64,000 nt of DNA from Bernardetia sp. ABR2-2B (GTDB lineage Bacteria; Bacteroidota; Bacteroidia; Cytophagales; Bernardetiaceae): assembly GCF_037126435.1 (NCBI RefSeq), contig NZ_CP147020.1, forward strand, positions 186,001 to 250,000. The letters are read 5' to 3'. This document shows positions 8,742 to 16,599 of the stretch, one piece after another (within the stretch, counting starts at the first letter, position 1; each line of letters begins with the position of its first letter). The position numbers and the translations under genes were made by a program. The notes under the pieces were generated by a model, which saw nothing but the letters and a program-made list of their open reading frames with translations, had not been told where the DNA came from and did not search any database.

Positions 8742-9356
8742 TTAATGAATTCTGAATCCACCTCTTTTGTCTTCTTGTGTGGGTTGATTTTGTTGTGCTG
8801 TTTCTGTGGTGGTAGTATCTGTTCCAAAACCTGTAATTTTGAATCCTGAACTTTTCTTAGCAGCACGTTCTTTAGTTGGGTCAGGCATTTCTTGTTTATC
8901 ACAAGGAAAAATACCACTATTTCGCATACGCAAATACCAATTACGAGCTTCTTCATTGGCAGGGCTATGTTCGTTCGTAATTTCCATATCATATTGTAAT
9001 GTACGAATCATACGAATCATGTGTCTTCCCAATCCTTCCGACATTTCCCAAGTTCCGTAACACCAACGCCCATTTTTAAACCAATTTGGGTGATAAATAA
9101 ATGGCTCATCAAGTAGTTCTAATTGTGGTGGAGCTTGTGGATAGGCTTCTGGAAGTGTAATTTTGAGTTTGTGTTGATTACGATAAGTAGGTTGTGTATC
9201 TGTAATGCTTCTAACAAAAATCGTTACTTCGTACTCTTCTACGTAAGGAGCATTACCCACAAGTGGCTCAAAGGAAAGCAATGAACCACTAATATTTTCC
9301 ATTTCTTTATAATCATTCGCCAATCGACGATTTCGTATTTCTTGAGGAGTTGCCAT
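8742..9356 (-). CDS. E2 ubiquitin-conjugating-enzyme-like protein
   Basis: This 204-residue protein matches the UBC fold motif by motif: a beta meander ending in LPEAYPQAPPQLEL (the YPxxPP element, residues 68-81), then HPN at 89-91, exactly seven residues, and Cys99 in NGRWCYGTW, which is the spacing between HPN and the catalytic cysteine in eukaryotic E2s. The helix SPANEEARNWY (131-141) corresponds to the N-P-x-N-x-E-A region of E2s. A low-complexity T/Q-rich tail follows (about 160-204). An RWD-type inactive relative is unlikely because the cysteine is kept. It sits between the Ubl and JAMM genes, so a Ubl-conjugation step is the natural inference. No E1 gene is nearby. Confidence 0.88.
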   Translation of the reverse strand: MATPQEIRNRRLANDYKEMENISGSLLSFEPLVGNAPYVEEYEVTIFVRSITDTQPTYRNQHKLKITLPEAYPQAPPQLELLDEPFIYHPNWFKNGRWCYGTWEMSEGLGRHMIRMIRTLQYDMEITNEHSPANEEARNWYLRMRNSGIFPCDKQEMPDPTKERAAKKSSGFKITGFGTDTTTTETAQQNQPTQEDKRGGFRIH

Positions 9357-9361
9357 TTTAT

Positions 9362-9386
9362 CAGTTATCAGTTATCAGTTATCAGT
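9362..9386. repeat. Heptamer tandem repeat, about 3.5 copies
   Basis: CAGTTAT is repeated three times and followed by CAGT. It is the reverse complement, in another phase, of the ten-copy GATAACT array at 51611-51680. It lies just upstream of the E2-like start codon, in the gap to the Ubl gene. Confidence 0.85.
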
Positions 9387-9514
9387 CATGCAGTTACTAG
9401 TTAAACTCCAATAATTGTATGACTTAATGGTTAATAGTTTATTTTTATAAGATTGACACTAAAAAATACTTTTTGTTGATTTTAATTCTAACTTTTAAAA
9501 TCATGCTTCTAAAT

Positions 9515-9769
9515 TTATTTTCCTGCATCAGTTGCTGGAATCACCCTAAAAGTAGTTCCGTGAGTGATACCTGCTTGTCCTAATGTTTGGTGATTAAGCA
9601 TACGATTTCCTCCTTTTATGGCAAGGTTATATCCTTGCTGACTATTTTTGATAAAATCATGTGTTATAAGTTCACCTATAATTTCTTGTACACTCATTGT
9701 GTCGTCTAAAGTTGCGCTAATCATGCGTCCATCAGTTGGATGTACAAAGTTTACGTTTACGTCTGCCAT
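9515..9769 (-). CDS. Ubiquitin-like protein, EsaB/YukD-type beta-grasp
   Basis: This 84-residue product has a beta-grasp layout: an N-terminal beta hairpin (VNVNFVHPTDGRMISATLDD), a central helix (SVQEIIGELITHDF), a third strand (YNLAIKGGNRML), then LGQAGITHGTTFRVIP. It resembles YukD/EsaB and prokaryotic ubiquitin-like proteins. It ends in ATDAGK rather than a bare diglycine. It is the first gene of the operon with the E2-like, DinB-like and JAMM genes, which makes a modifier role more likely than a type VII secretion role; no WXG100 or EssC gene is present. A 145-158 bp gap with heptamer repeats separates it from the E2 gene. The fold is inferred from sequence pattern only. Confidence 0.75.
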   Translation of the reverse strand: MADVNVNFVHPTDGRMISATLDDTMSVQEIIGELITHDFIKNSQQGYNLAIKGGNRMLNHQTLGQAGITHGTTFRVIPATDAGK

Positions 9770-10041
9770 GTTTAGAATTATATATTTTTGAATGAATTTT
9801 TTGAATGAATTTGTCTAATTAAACCTTAAATCTTTAGACTTATTTTCCTTATTTTACATAAGTTACTAAGAAAATGAATTGCTATCAATTATGCAAAAAT
9901 AGTTTATAAAAATATTTTTAGCATTTGAGCTTCGTAAAAGTAAAGTAACTTTTACTAGAGAGACAAATTTACAGATTTAGAGTTTCAAAATCTATTTTCA
10001 AACGTAAGTTTTTAGAATTTTGTTTAGCTAAAGAACAATTA

Positions 10042-10239
10042 TGACCTAGATATATGAGAATATATAAGTAATTAGGTAGAATTAAATGTAATAAAACCCA
10101 CAACGGCTTTAACCCTCAGCGAAGCTAATTTTAATTGTGGGAAAAAGAGTCGCAAAACGATGGAAAGTGCTATTCTAGAGAAACTCTCAATAATAACTTA
10201 TAAATAATTTTACTCAATTACTTATATGGATATAGGTCA
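10042..10239. repeat. Inverted-repeat element of about 200 bp
   Basis: The left end has TGACCTA (10042-10048) and ATATAAGTAATT (about 10062-10073). The right end carries the same two words inverted, AATTACTTATAT and TAGGTCA (about 10216-10239). The interior holds a palindromic module (10094-10140) related to one at 28424-28445. No coding potential is visible. It looks like a small non-autonomous element upstream of the Ubl operon. Confidence 0.55.
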
Positions 10240-10458
10240 ATCTTGCATAGCAAATCATTTGTAGTCAGTGATTTGACTTTTAGAACAGCCTATTTATCTA
10301 ACATTTTTTATTATAACTTTTGGCTTGATTTTTCGTTTCTAAGAATAAATCGTATATTTAATTATAGCTTTTTACTAAAAACCATTATCTATTGTTTTTA
10401 GTTTAACTCATAATTACCTTAAAAATAAATTTATTCATACTCATAAATCATTCTAATT

Positions 10459-10557
10459 ATGTTGAATCTAATCTGGCTTATCTTAAAGCGTATTGACTGG
10501 AAAAAAATTATTATCGGTGTTATTATACGTGGTATTTTGAAAAAGATTTTCAAGTAA
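10459..10557 (+). CDS. Predicted 32-residue cationic hydrophobic peptide
   Basis: ATG at 10459 opens a 33-codon frame ending in TAA at 10555-10557. The peptide alternates hydrophobic and basic segments (LIWLILKR, then WKKIIIGVIIRGILKKIFK), contains ten basic and only one acidic residue among 32 positions, and would form an amphipathic or membrane-inserting helix. A strong T-tailed hairpin follows 54 bp later, as expected at the end of a short transcript. I know no family for it. Toxin, bacteriocin-like or membrane-microprotein roles are all possible, and chance cannot be excluded for so short a frame. Confidence 0.45.
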   Translation: MLNLIWLILKRIDWKKIIIGVIIRGILKKIFK

Positions 10558-10610
10558 AAAATATCCTTTCTTATTACTGCAACATTAATAACCACAAAAA
10601 TGCTAGTCTA

Positions 10611-10653
10611 AAAATCCCTTTTTTGAAAAAAACTTTCAGAAATGGGATTTTTT
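10611..10653 (+). terminator. Intrinsic terminator after the small ORF
   Basis: AAAATCCC at 10611-10618 pairs with GGGATTTT at 10644-10651, and a T-run continues. It falls between the predicted small peptide and the SPFH gene, so the small ORF region probably has its own transcript. Confidence 0.75.
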
Positions 10654-10723
10654 ATTTCTTTTTTGTAAATTATGAGTACGTTATAATAAACAAATTTATC
10701 ATTACTAACTAAAACATTTTTTT

Positions 10724-11863
10724 ATGGGACTTTGGGACAAAATTAGTGGGCAGTTTATCGATGTCATCGAATGGATAGACAATAGCCGAGACACAATCGT
10801 TTATAGATTTAAGCGAGATGGAAACGAAATAAAATACGGAGCACAACTTACTGTTAGAGAAGGACAACAAGCTGTTTTTATTAATGAAGGACAATTAGCA
10901 GACGTTTTTCCTCCTGGTAGGTATGAGCTTACAACACAAAATATGCCTCTCCTAACAACTCTAAAAAGTTGGAAATATGGATTCAATAGTCCGTTTAAGG
11001 CAGAAGTTTATTTTGTAAATATGCGCCCATTTGTAGATAATAAATGGGGAACTCGTAACCCAATCCGTGTAAGAGACCCAGAATTAGGCTCTATGGGAGT
11101 CGAAATTCGTGCTTTTGGTAGTTTTGATTTTAAGGTGATTGAACCAAGTCGTTTTCTTATTGACATTGTAGGAACAGACGGACACTTTACGACAGAAGAA
11201 ATTACGACAAAGCTCAAAGGTTTGGTAGTTAAGCAGTTTACAGACGGATTAGGAGAAAGTAAAATTCCGTTCTTAGATTTGGCTGCTAATTATGAAGAGC
11301 TAGGTGCTATGATTAAGAAAAAACTAGTGTTGGATTTTGACCGTTATGGTGTCGATATTACGGATTTTTTGGTAGAAAATATGTCTCTGCCAGACCACGT
11401 GCAAAAAGTGCTTGACCAAAGAAATGAAATGGAAATTATGGGGCGTTCAATGCAAGGAAACCTCAATAATTATACGCAGTTTAAGATGGGACAAGCTATG
11501 GAAGACTCGGCAAACAATCCGAACGGAGGAAATGACGGAATGAGTATGGGAATGGGAATGGCAATGGCGAATCAAATGTCTAACCAAATGCAAAACCAAC
11601 AGCAGAATCAAAATCAGAACCAAGGACAGCAGCAGAATAGTACGCCACCTCCAATGGCTTCTTTTCATGTACACTTAGACGGACAACAAGCAGGACCTTT
11701 TCCGTTAGGAGAAATACAAAAAATGATACAAAGTGGAAAAATTACTCGTACTTCTTATGTATGGAAAGCAGGAATGGCAGAGTGGGCAGCAGCTGAAAAA
11801 GTAGCAGAACTACAAGGTCTTTTTGGAAGTGTTCCACCACCATTGCCACCACCACCCATGTAG
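10724..11863 (+). CDS. SPFH-domain protein with C-terminal GYF_2 domain
   Basis: The first 230 or so residues form an SPFH/band-7 type domain (it begins MGLWDKISGQFIDVIEW and includes the characteristic LVVKQFTDGLGESKIPFLDLAANYEELG region). A Q/N/M/G-rich linker occupies about 240-310. Residues about 313-365 form a GYF_2 domain (FHVHLDGQQAGPFPLGEIQ, then SYVWKAGMAEW). The end is proline-rich (VPPPLPPPPM). Family knowledge: the YdjI/virion-core-like SPFH group is cytosolic or membrane-associated, and GYF_2 domains bind proline-rich partners. The tail could be a ligand for its own GYF domain. It is divergent from the Ubl operon, 954 bp away. Confidence 0.8.
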   Translation: MGLWDKISGQFIDVIEWIDNSRDTIVYRFKRDGNEIKYGAQLTVREGQQAVFINEGQLADVFPPGRYELTTQNMPLLTTLKSWKYGFNSPFKAEVYFVNMRPFVDNKWGTRNPIRVRDPELGSMGVEIRAFGSFDFKVIEPSRFLIDIVGTDGHFTTEEITTKLKGLVVKQFTDGLGESKIPFLDLAANYEELGAMIKKKLVLDFDRYGVDITDFLVENMSLPDHVQKVLDQRNEMEIMGRSMQGNLNNYTQFKMGQAMEDSANNPNGGNDGMSMGMGMAMANQMSNQMQNQQQNQNQNQGQQQNSTPPPMASFHVHLDGQQAGPFPLGEIQKMIQSGKITRTSYVWKAGMAEWAAAEKVAELQGLFGSVPPPLPPPPM

Positions 11864-11933
11864 AATTGCTGAAAATTATATATTATTTATAACCAAAATA
11901 TAATTTTTGAGTTATATCTAAAAATTCCTATTT

Positions 11934-11958
11934 ATTAATTAAATAGGAGTTTTTTTTT
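11934..11958 (+). terminator. Intrinsic terminator of the SPFH gene
   Basis: TTCCTATTT and AAATAGGAG arms surround TATTAATTA, and a run of nine T residues follows. It sits about 70 bp after the SPFH stop and before the histidine kinase. Confidence 0.75.
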
Positions 11959-12000
11959 GACAGGGATGTTTTATAACCTCATTTTTTAGACTATTTTTTT

Positions 12001-13416
12001 ATGTCATTTCGTCGTCCTCAAAAAGATAAATTAACTTATCAAAGAAGAGTGGAGAGTCGTAAAGTAATTCGCACTTTATCGATTGGCTTAGGACTCATTC
12101 TTATACTCTTAGTAGGGTATTTTGTCTCTCAAAAAATAGAGAATAATATACAACAAGAACTTAGAGAAATTTTGCTTTTAGAAGGTGAGTTAGGAGATTT
12201 ACTTTCTTCTGTTCAAGATGCTGAGACAGGTCAGAGAGGATTCTTGCTAACTTCTAACGAAGAGTATTTGAAGTATTATTACATAGCCTTAGAGAAAACA
12301 CCACAACTTATAAAGGAAATAGAAGAGTATCCAAATTCAGATACTGTTTTCAAAGAAAAATTATATCTTATAAAAGAGCTTATTGATGAAAAGTTTGAAG
12401 AACTAAAAATGACTATTGACTACAAAAATAATAATGAAGCAGCAAAAGCATTAGAACTAGTAAATTCAGATATAGGAAAAGACCTTATGGACAAAATACG
12501 AATACGAATAAGAGAGCTTAGAAAAACGAGTTACCAATCTTTAGAAGAAAGTAGAGAAGAAATTTTAATCATAAACAAGGTAGTTGTTACATTTCAACTA
12601 ATTGCATCGATAGCTATGCTATTTATTTTTTATAATATTTATTCTATTCTACGTCCTCTTATTGATAATTTGGTTGAATCTAATAATGAATTAGAGAGAA
12701 GAAGAGAAATCTTAAAAGAAAAAAATGAACAATTAGAACGTTTTGCTTATATCGCTTCTCATGACTTGAATGAGCCTTTACGTACCATTACAAGCATAAT
12801 AAATATTCTTGAAGAAGATTATGGAGATAAATTTGATAAAGAAGCCAAACAAAATTTTACCTTTATTACTTCGGCAGCCAAGAGAATGAAAAAAATGATA
12901 GATGGCATTCTGAATTATTCAAGAATTGGAAAGTCTAGTGAAGTAGAGGAAATCGAATTAAATGCACTATTATACAATTTACAAAAGGATTTATCATTGT
13001 TGATTGAAAAAAAACAAGCAACTATTTCATTTGACAAACTTCCTATTATCAAAGGGTTTAAGTTAGAGTTAAGACAGCTTTTTCAAAATTTATTGACCAA
13101 TGCACTCAAATTTAGCAAAGAAGGTGTTGCACCAATAATAGAAATAACAGTAGAAGAACAGCCTCAAAGTTGGAAGTTTTTAGTAAAAGATAATGGAATT
13201 GGTATTCCAGAAGAGCATAAAAAGAAAATATTTGGTATATTTGCCAAATTACACCGTAATTCAAAGTACGAAGGGCAGGGAATTGGACTTGCTTTTTGTA
13301 AAAAGATAGTTTCTTTACATAAAGGTAAAATAGGAGTAGAGTCAGAGTTTGGAATCGGAACTATATTTTATTTTACTATTTCTAAAAATATAAATCAGAA
13401 TAACCATGAAATCTAA
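12001..13416 (+). CDS. CHASE3-domain sensor histidine kinase
   Basis: This 471-residue protein has one membrane helix at about 24-43, a CHASE3 sensor region (about 50-185, including the DAETGQRGFLLT signature), a second helix at about 193-217 and a short coiled coil. A HisKA domain follows with phospho-acceptor His254 in IASHDLNEPL, then a HATPase_c domain with N-box QNLLTNALKF, G1 DNGIGIP and G2 GQGIGL. Family knowledge: it autophosphorylates and passes phosphate to a receiver. Its 3' end overlaps the next gene by 11 bp, a receiver-only protein that is the obvious partner. No ligand can be predicted. It probably starts a transcript, because a terminator lies upstream. Confidence 0.92.
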   Translation: MSFRRPQKDKLTYQRRVESRKVIRTLSIGLGLILILLVGYFVSQKIENNIQQELREILLLEGELGDLLSSVQDAETGQRGFLLTSNEEYLKYYYIALEKTPQLIKEIEEYPNSDTVFKEKLYLIKELIDEKFEELKMTIDYKNNNEAAKALELVNSDIGKDLMDKIRIRIRELRKTSYQSLEESREEILIINKVVVTFQLIASIAMLFIFYNIYSILRPLIDNLVESNNELERRREILKEKNEQLERFAYIASHDLNEPLRTITSIINILEEDYGDKFDKEAKQNFTFITSAAKRMKKMIDGILNYSRIGKSSEVEEIELNALLYNLQKDLSLLIEKKQATISFDKLPIIKGFKLELRQLFQNLLTNALKFSKEGVAPIIEITVEEQPQSWKFLVKDNGIGIPEEHKKKIFGIFAKLHRNSKYEGQGIGLAFCKKIVSLHKGKIGVESEFGIGTIFYFTISKNINQNNHEI

Positions 13417-13825
13417 ACTAGATAAAATTTTGCTCATTGATGATTCAGAAGCTGATAATTATATTCATAGCCGAGTAATTAAAAAAGCAAACGTAACAGA
13501 CGAAATTGTAGTAAAATTAGGAGCGCAAGCAGCTCTTGATTATTTACAAAAGAGAGAGAATGGGCAATATCCTAATCCAGACCTTATCTTTTTAGATATA
13601 AATATGCCAGGGCTCAATGGTTGGGACTTTTTGGAAGAGTACAAAAAATTAGATAAAGAGCAGAAAAAGGGGGTTGTTGTTTGTATGCTTTCTACTTCTG
13701 CACCTGATATCGAACAACAAAACATAACAAAGTATGATGATATAAAATCATATTCTCAAAAGCCACTTACTAATGAAGCTTTAGAATATATTATAAAAGA
13801 AGTATATCCAGAAAAAGTAGAATAA
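13406..13825 (+). CDS. Single-domain response regulator (receiver only)
   Basis: This 139-residue receiver carries the acidic pair Asp12/Asp13, phospho-acceptor Asp64 (IFLDINMPG), a switch Ser/Thr around 96-98 and Lys119 (SQKP). There is no output domain, so it acts by protein contact or as a phosphate carrier, like the Rcp1-type receivers that pair with phytochrome-like kinases. The ATG at 13406 lies inside the kinase gene and overlaps it by 11 bp in another frame, which points to translational coupling. Confidence 0.9.
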   Translation: MKSKLDKILLIDDSEADNYIHSRVIKKANVTDEIVVKLGAQAALDYLQKRENGQYPNPDLIFLDINMPGLNGWDFLEEYKKLDKEQKKGVVVCMLSTSAPDIEQQNITKYDDIKSYSQKPLTNEALEYIIKEVYPEKVE

Positions 13826-13852
13826 AGTGAAATGTTGAGTTGTTTTTTCTAT

Positions 13853-14689
13853 TTAATAACTCTCTTCAAAACTTTTATTTTTTAAGCTTTTTAATAATCT
13901 TAAAAGTTTACTCTGTCCTCCTTTATCATACCAACGAGCGACCTCTTCTTGTGCTACAAAATAATGTAGTTGAGCATCTTCTGTAAAAAACTGTTCAGTA
14001 GTTTGAAGATTTTGTAGAGAAAAGGAAGAAAGATTTATAGAATCTGAAGTTGTATGAAAACTATTTTCATAATTCAAGTTAGAACTATCTTTTTCTAAGT
14101 CAATCAAGGTTTGCCAATCATCTTGTAGAGATGTCCAATATTCAAAACGCTTATCGACAAGCATTGCCAGACCTTCATCAAACCAAATTGGTATTTTTTT
14201 CCTTCTTGTCTGCCAACCTAATCTTTGCATAAGTTCGGCATGAGAAAGCTCATGGCTCAAAACATCTACATTTGTACCGTTGGGAGCAAGAATAATATAA
14301 GCTCCAAAAGGTGTAAGGTGTGTCATTCCCGTCTGAACTTTTTCCTCTTGAGAGTTTGAATGACCAAAAATCTGCATCACTTCACTTGTATTTCCTACCA
14401 AAATTGAAGGTTTTGCTTCTGTTTTTCCAAAAATAGAATCTATTCTTAGTCTTGATCTTTGATAGAGAAGAATGATGTTTTGACGCTCTTCTTTATCCAT
14501 TTGAGGACTTACATAAATAGTGGCTTGTTCGAATTTTAATTTGTCTAAATAAAGTTCTTTAAAAAAAATAGTTCTAATAAGGTTTGGAGCATAAAAAAAA
14601 CTAAGAACAAGAATCCAAAAAATAAACAATAAAAAAGCTATTCCTATCCATTTTTTGATAGAAATAGGAGGCTTGAAGAATTTTAGCAT
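13853..14689 (-). CDS. Membrane-anchored HExxH metallopeptidase-like protein
   Basis: The 278-residue product has one N-terminal membrane helix (about 14-34). Its extracytoplasmic domain holds HELSH at residues 146-150, and WFDEGLA at about 169-175 supplies a downstream glutamate, a gluzincin (peptidase MA-like) arrangement. Family knowledge: such proteins bind one zinc ion. No substrate can be inferred. It is 33 bp downstream of the TerB-like gene on the same strand and probably in one transcript. It converges with the response regulator, whose stop is only 27 bp away. Confidence 0.7.
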   Translation of the reverse strand: MLKFFKPPISIKKWIGIAFLLFIFWILVLSFFYAPNLIRTIFFKELYLDKLKFEQATIYVSPQMDKEERQNIILLYQRSRLRIDSIFGKTEAKPSILVGNTSEVMQIFGHSNSQEEKVQTGMTHLTPFGAYIILAPNGTNVDVLSHELSHAELMQRLGWQTRRKKIPIWFDEGLAMLVDKRFEYWTSLQDDWQTLIDLEKDSSNLNYENSFHTTSDSINLSSFSLQNLQTTEQFFTEDAQLHYFVAQEEVARWYDKGGQSKLLRLLKSLKNKSFEESY

Positions 14690-14722
14690 TACTTTTTTAT
14701 CAGTTTTTTAGGAAGTTATTTT

Positions 14723-15100
14723 CTAAACGAGGTTTCTTTTTTCCATTTCAATAATAAAACTTTCTTTCAAGTCTTTTTGAAAAAGCTCAATCATTTCTTG
14801 TTCAGCTGCATCAATACCATCACTAGCCTTAGCAACCTTTTGCAAAATTTCTATTAAGTAAATATACTCTTCATCGGGACCGTGCTGTGTAAAAGTATCT
14901 AAAGCTTTCTTATAAACTTGTTTTAAATCAAGTGCTTTATTGGCTTCATAATTAAATGACCATTTTATTTGAGATGCCCAAGCATGTCCTTCCAAAATCC
15001 TGTCCAAAGCCTGTATTTCTTTGGGTTGGATAAGTCCATCAGCCATAGCTAAGGCGTAAATTAGTTCGCCAAAAGCATCATATAAACGTTCTTTGTTCAT
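14723..15100 (-). CDS. TerB-like protein
   Basis: This 125-residue helical protein has the YALAMADGLIQPKEIQALDRIL pattern, split as ALAMADGLIQPKE, and a second copy-like stretch KASDGIDAAEQEMIELF. Both are the acidic D-G-x-x-x-x-E turns of TerB domains, which are thought to bind metal through these residues. There is no signal peptide, so it is cytoplasmic. The other tellurite-resistance genes (terC, terD) are absent, so the domain name should not be taken as a resistance function. The queA gene upstream is separated by a terminator; the HExxH gene follows. Confidence 0.7.
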   Translation of the reverse strand: MNKERLYDAFGELIYALAMADGLIQPKEIQALDRILEGHAWASQIKWSFNYEANKALDLKQVYKKALDTFTQHGPDEEYIYLIEILQKVAKASDGIDAAEQEMIELFQKDLKESFIIEMEKRNLV

Positions 15101-15144
15101 TTTTATAGATATAAGAGTTATTATTACTAGCTAGGCATTTTGCC

Positions 15145-15183
15145 AAAAAAACCTTTTATTTCACTATAAATAAAAGGTTTTTT
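15145..15183 (-). terminator. Intrinsic terminator of queA
   Basis: AAAAAACCTTTTATTT and AAATAAAAGGTTTTTT form a long near-perfect stem with T-runs on both strands. It lies 24 bp after the queA stop and before the TerB-like gene on the same strand, so it fits the end of the queA transcript. Confidence 0.8.
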
Positions 15184-15206
15184 CTAAGGTTTTGTTTCAA
15201 AAAAAC

Positions 15207-16322
15207 TTAAATAATAAGCATTGCATCGCCATAACTAAAGAAACGATATTTTTCCTTGATAGCCAGTTCATAGGCTTCCATAATTAGTTCGTAACCACCA
15301 AAGGCACAATTCATCATCAAAAGAGTAGATTGTGGATAATGAAAGTTGGAGATAAGAGCGTTACAAATTTTGAATTCATAAGGAGGAAAAATAAATTTAT
15401 CAGTCCAACCACCATTTGGTTTTAAGTGTTCGCTTGCCGAAACTGAAGATTCTAAGGCTCTCAAAGAAGTTGTTCCGATGGCACAAATTCTCTTTTTTGC
15501 ATCGATGGCTTCATTTACAGCCTTTACAGTTTCTTCCCCTACATCAAAATTTTCAGAATCCATTTTATGTTTTGTCAAATCTTCTACTTCTACTTGACGA
15601 AACATTCCTAGACCTAAGTGAAGCGTAATTGGATGAAAACTTGCTCCTTGTAATTGTAGTTTTTTCTGTAATTGAGGCGTAAAATGGAGACCAGCCGTAG
15701 GAGCTGCAACTGCACCTTTATTTTTTGCAAATATAGTTTGAAAGCGTTCTTTATCAGAGTCTTCAGCTTCCCTACCAATTTCACGAGGGAGAGGGGTTTC
15801 TCCCAATTCTTCTAATGTTTTATAAAATTCTTCAGGTTCGCCATCATATAAAAAACGAATAGTACGACCTCTTGAAGTAGTATTGTCGATAACTTCTGCT
15901 ACTAATTCTCCTTCCCCAAAGAAAAGTTTGTTTCCCACTCTTATTTTACGTGCAGGATCGACAAGTACATCCCAAAGATGCGAATCAGGATTTAATTCTC
16001 TCAATAAAAAAACTTCAATTTTGGCATTTGTTTTTTCTTTGTAGCCATACAAACGAGCAGGAAAAACCATTGTATCGTTCATAATCATTTTGTCGCCTTC
16101 CCCAAAATAATCTAATACGTCTTTAAACATTTTGTGTTCGATAACGCCTGTATCACGATGCACAACCATAAGGCGAGAATCATCACGATTATCAGTAGGG
16201 TATTTTGCTGTCAATTCTTGAGGTAAATCAAATTTGAATGACGATAATTTGTAGCGTTTTGTAGATTTATAACCAGGAGCTTTAATAATAGTTGTAGGTT
16301 TTGGAGTGATAGATTTACTAAT
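15207..16322 (-). CDS. queA: S-adenosylmethionine:tRNA ribosyltransferase-isomerase QueA
   Basis: The protein matches QueA throughout ([33 protein letters not shown]). Family knowledge: QueA transfers and isomerises the ribosyl group of SAM onto 7-aminomethyl-7-deazaguanine in tRNA to give epoxyqueuosine. The start is a problem. The first conventional start is a TTG at 16212-16214, giving 335 residues, but the same frame upstream reads [19 protein letters not shown], which is the normal family N-terminus. The frame is open back to a TGA at 16338-16340 and has no ATG, GTG or TTG there. I extend to an ATT at 16320-16322 as a provisional start. The real initiation codon is unproven. Confidence 0.8.
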   Translation of the reverse strand: MSKSITPKPTTIIKAPGYKSTKRYKLSSFKFDLPQELTAKYPTDNRDDSRLMVVHRDTGVIEHKMFKDVLDYFGEGDKMIMNDTMVFPARLYGYKEKTNAKIEVFLLRELNPDSHLWDVLVDPARKIRVGNKLFFGEGELVAEVIDNTTSRGRTIRFLYDGEPEEFYKTLEELGETPLPREIGREAEDSDKERFQTIFAKNKGAVAAPTAGLHFTPQLQKKLQLQGASFHPITLHLGLGMFRQVEVEDLTKHKMDSENFDVGEETVKAVNEAIDAKKRICAIGTTSLRALESSVSASEHLKPNGGWTDKFIFPPYEFKICNALISNFHYPQSTLLMMNCAFGGYELIMEAYELAIKEKYRFFSYGDAMLII

Positions 16323-16599
16323 TTTTACTAAGTTGTTTCAACAAAATATATTATTGATTTCTGATTTAGATTATTTTTCAAATCAGAGGATAACTATCGA
16401 AACTAACTACAAAAATACAGAATAGTTACTTTATGCTCAAATTATTTTTCATAAAAATAGAATACAACACAAATATTTTATTTTTTTAGTCTTAAAAAAC
16501 GTTTCTGCTTCAAAAATATCTTATTTATTCTTATAGGTTTTAACCTACTTTTTTGATTTTCAATTCGTAATTAAACAACTGAATAATTACCTTTGTAGA

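Noticed and set aside
8684-8992. Frame of 102 codons on the minus strand inside the E2-like gene region
   Set aside because: It overlaps the E2-like gene in another frame, and the E2 frame carries all conserved motifs.
14723-15100. Tellurite-resistance locus
   Set aside because: Only a TerB-like domain is present; terC, terD and terE-type genes are missing.
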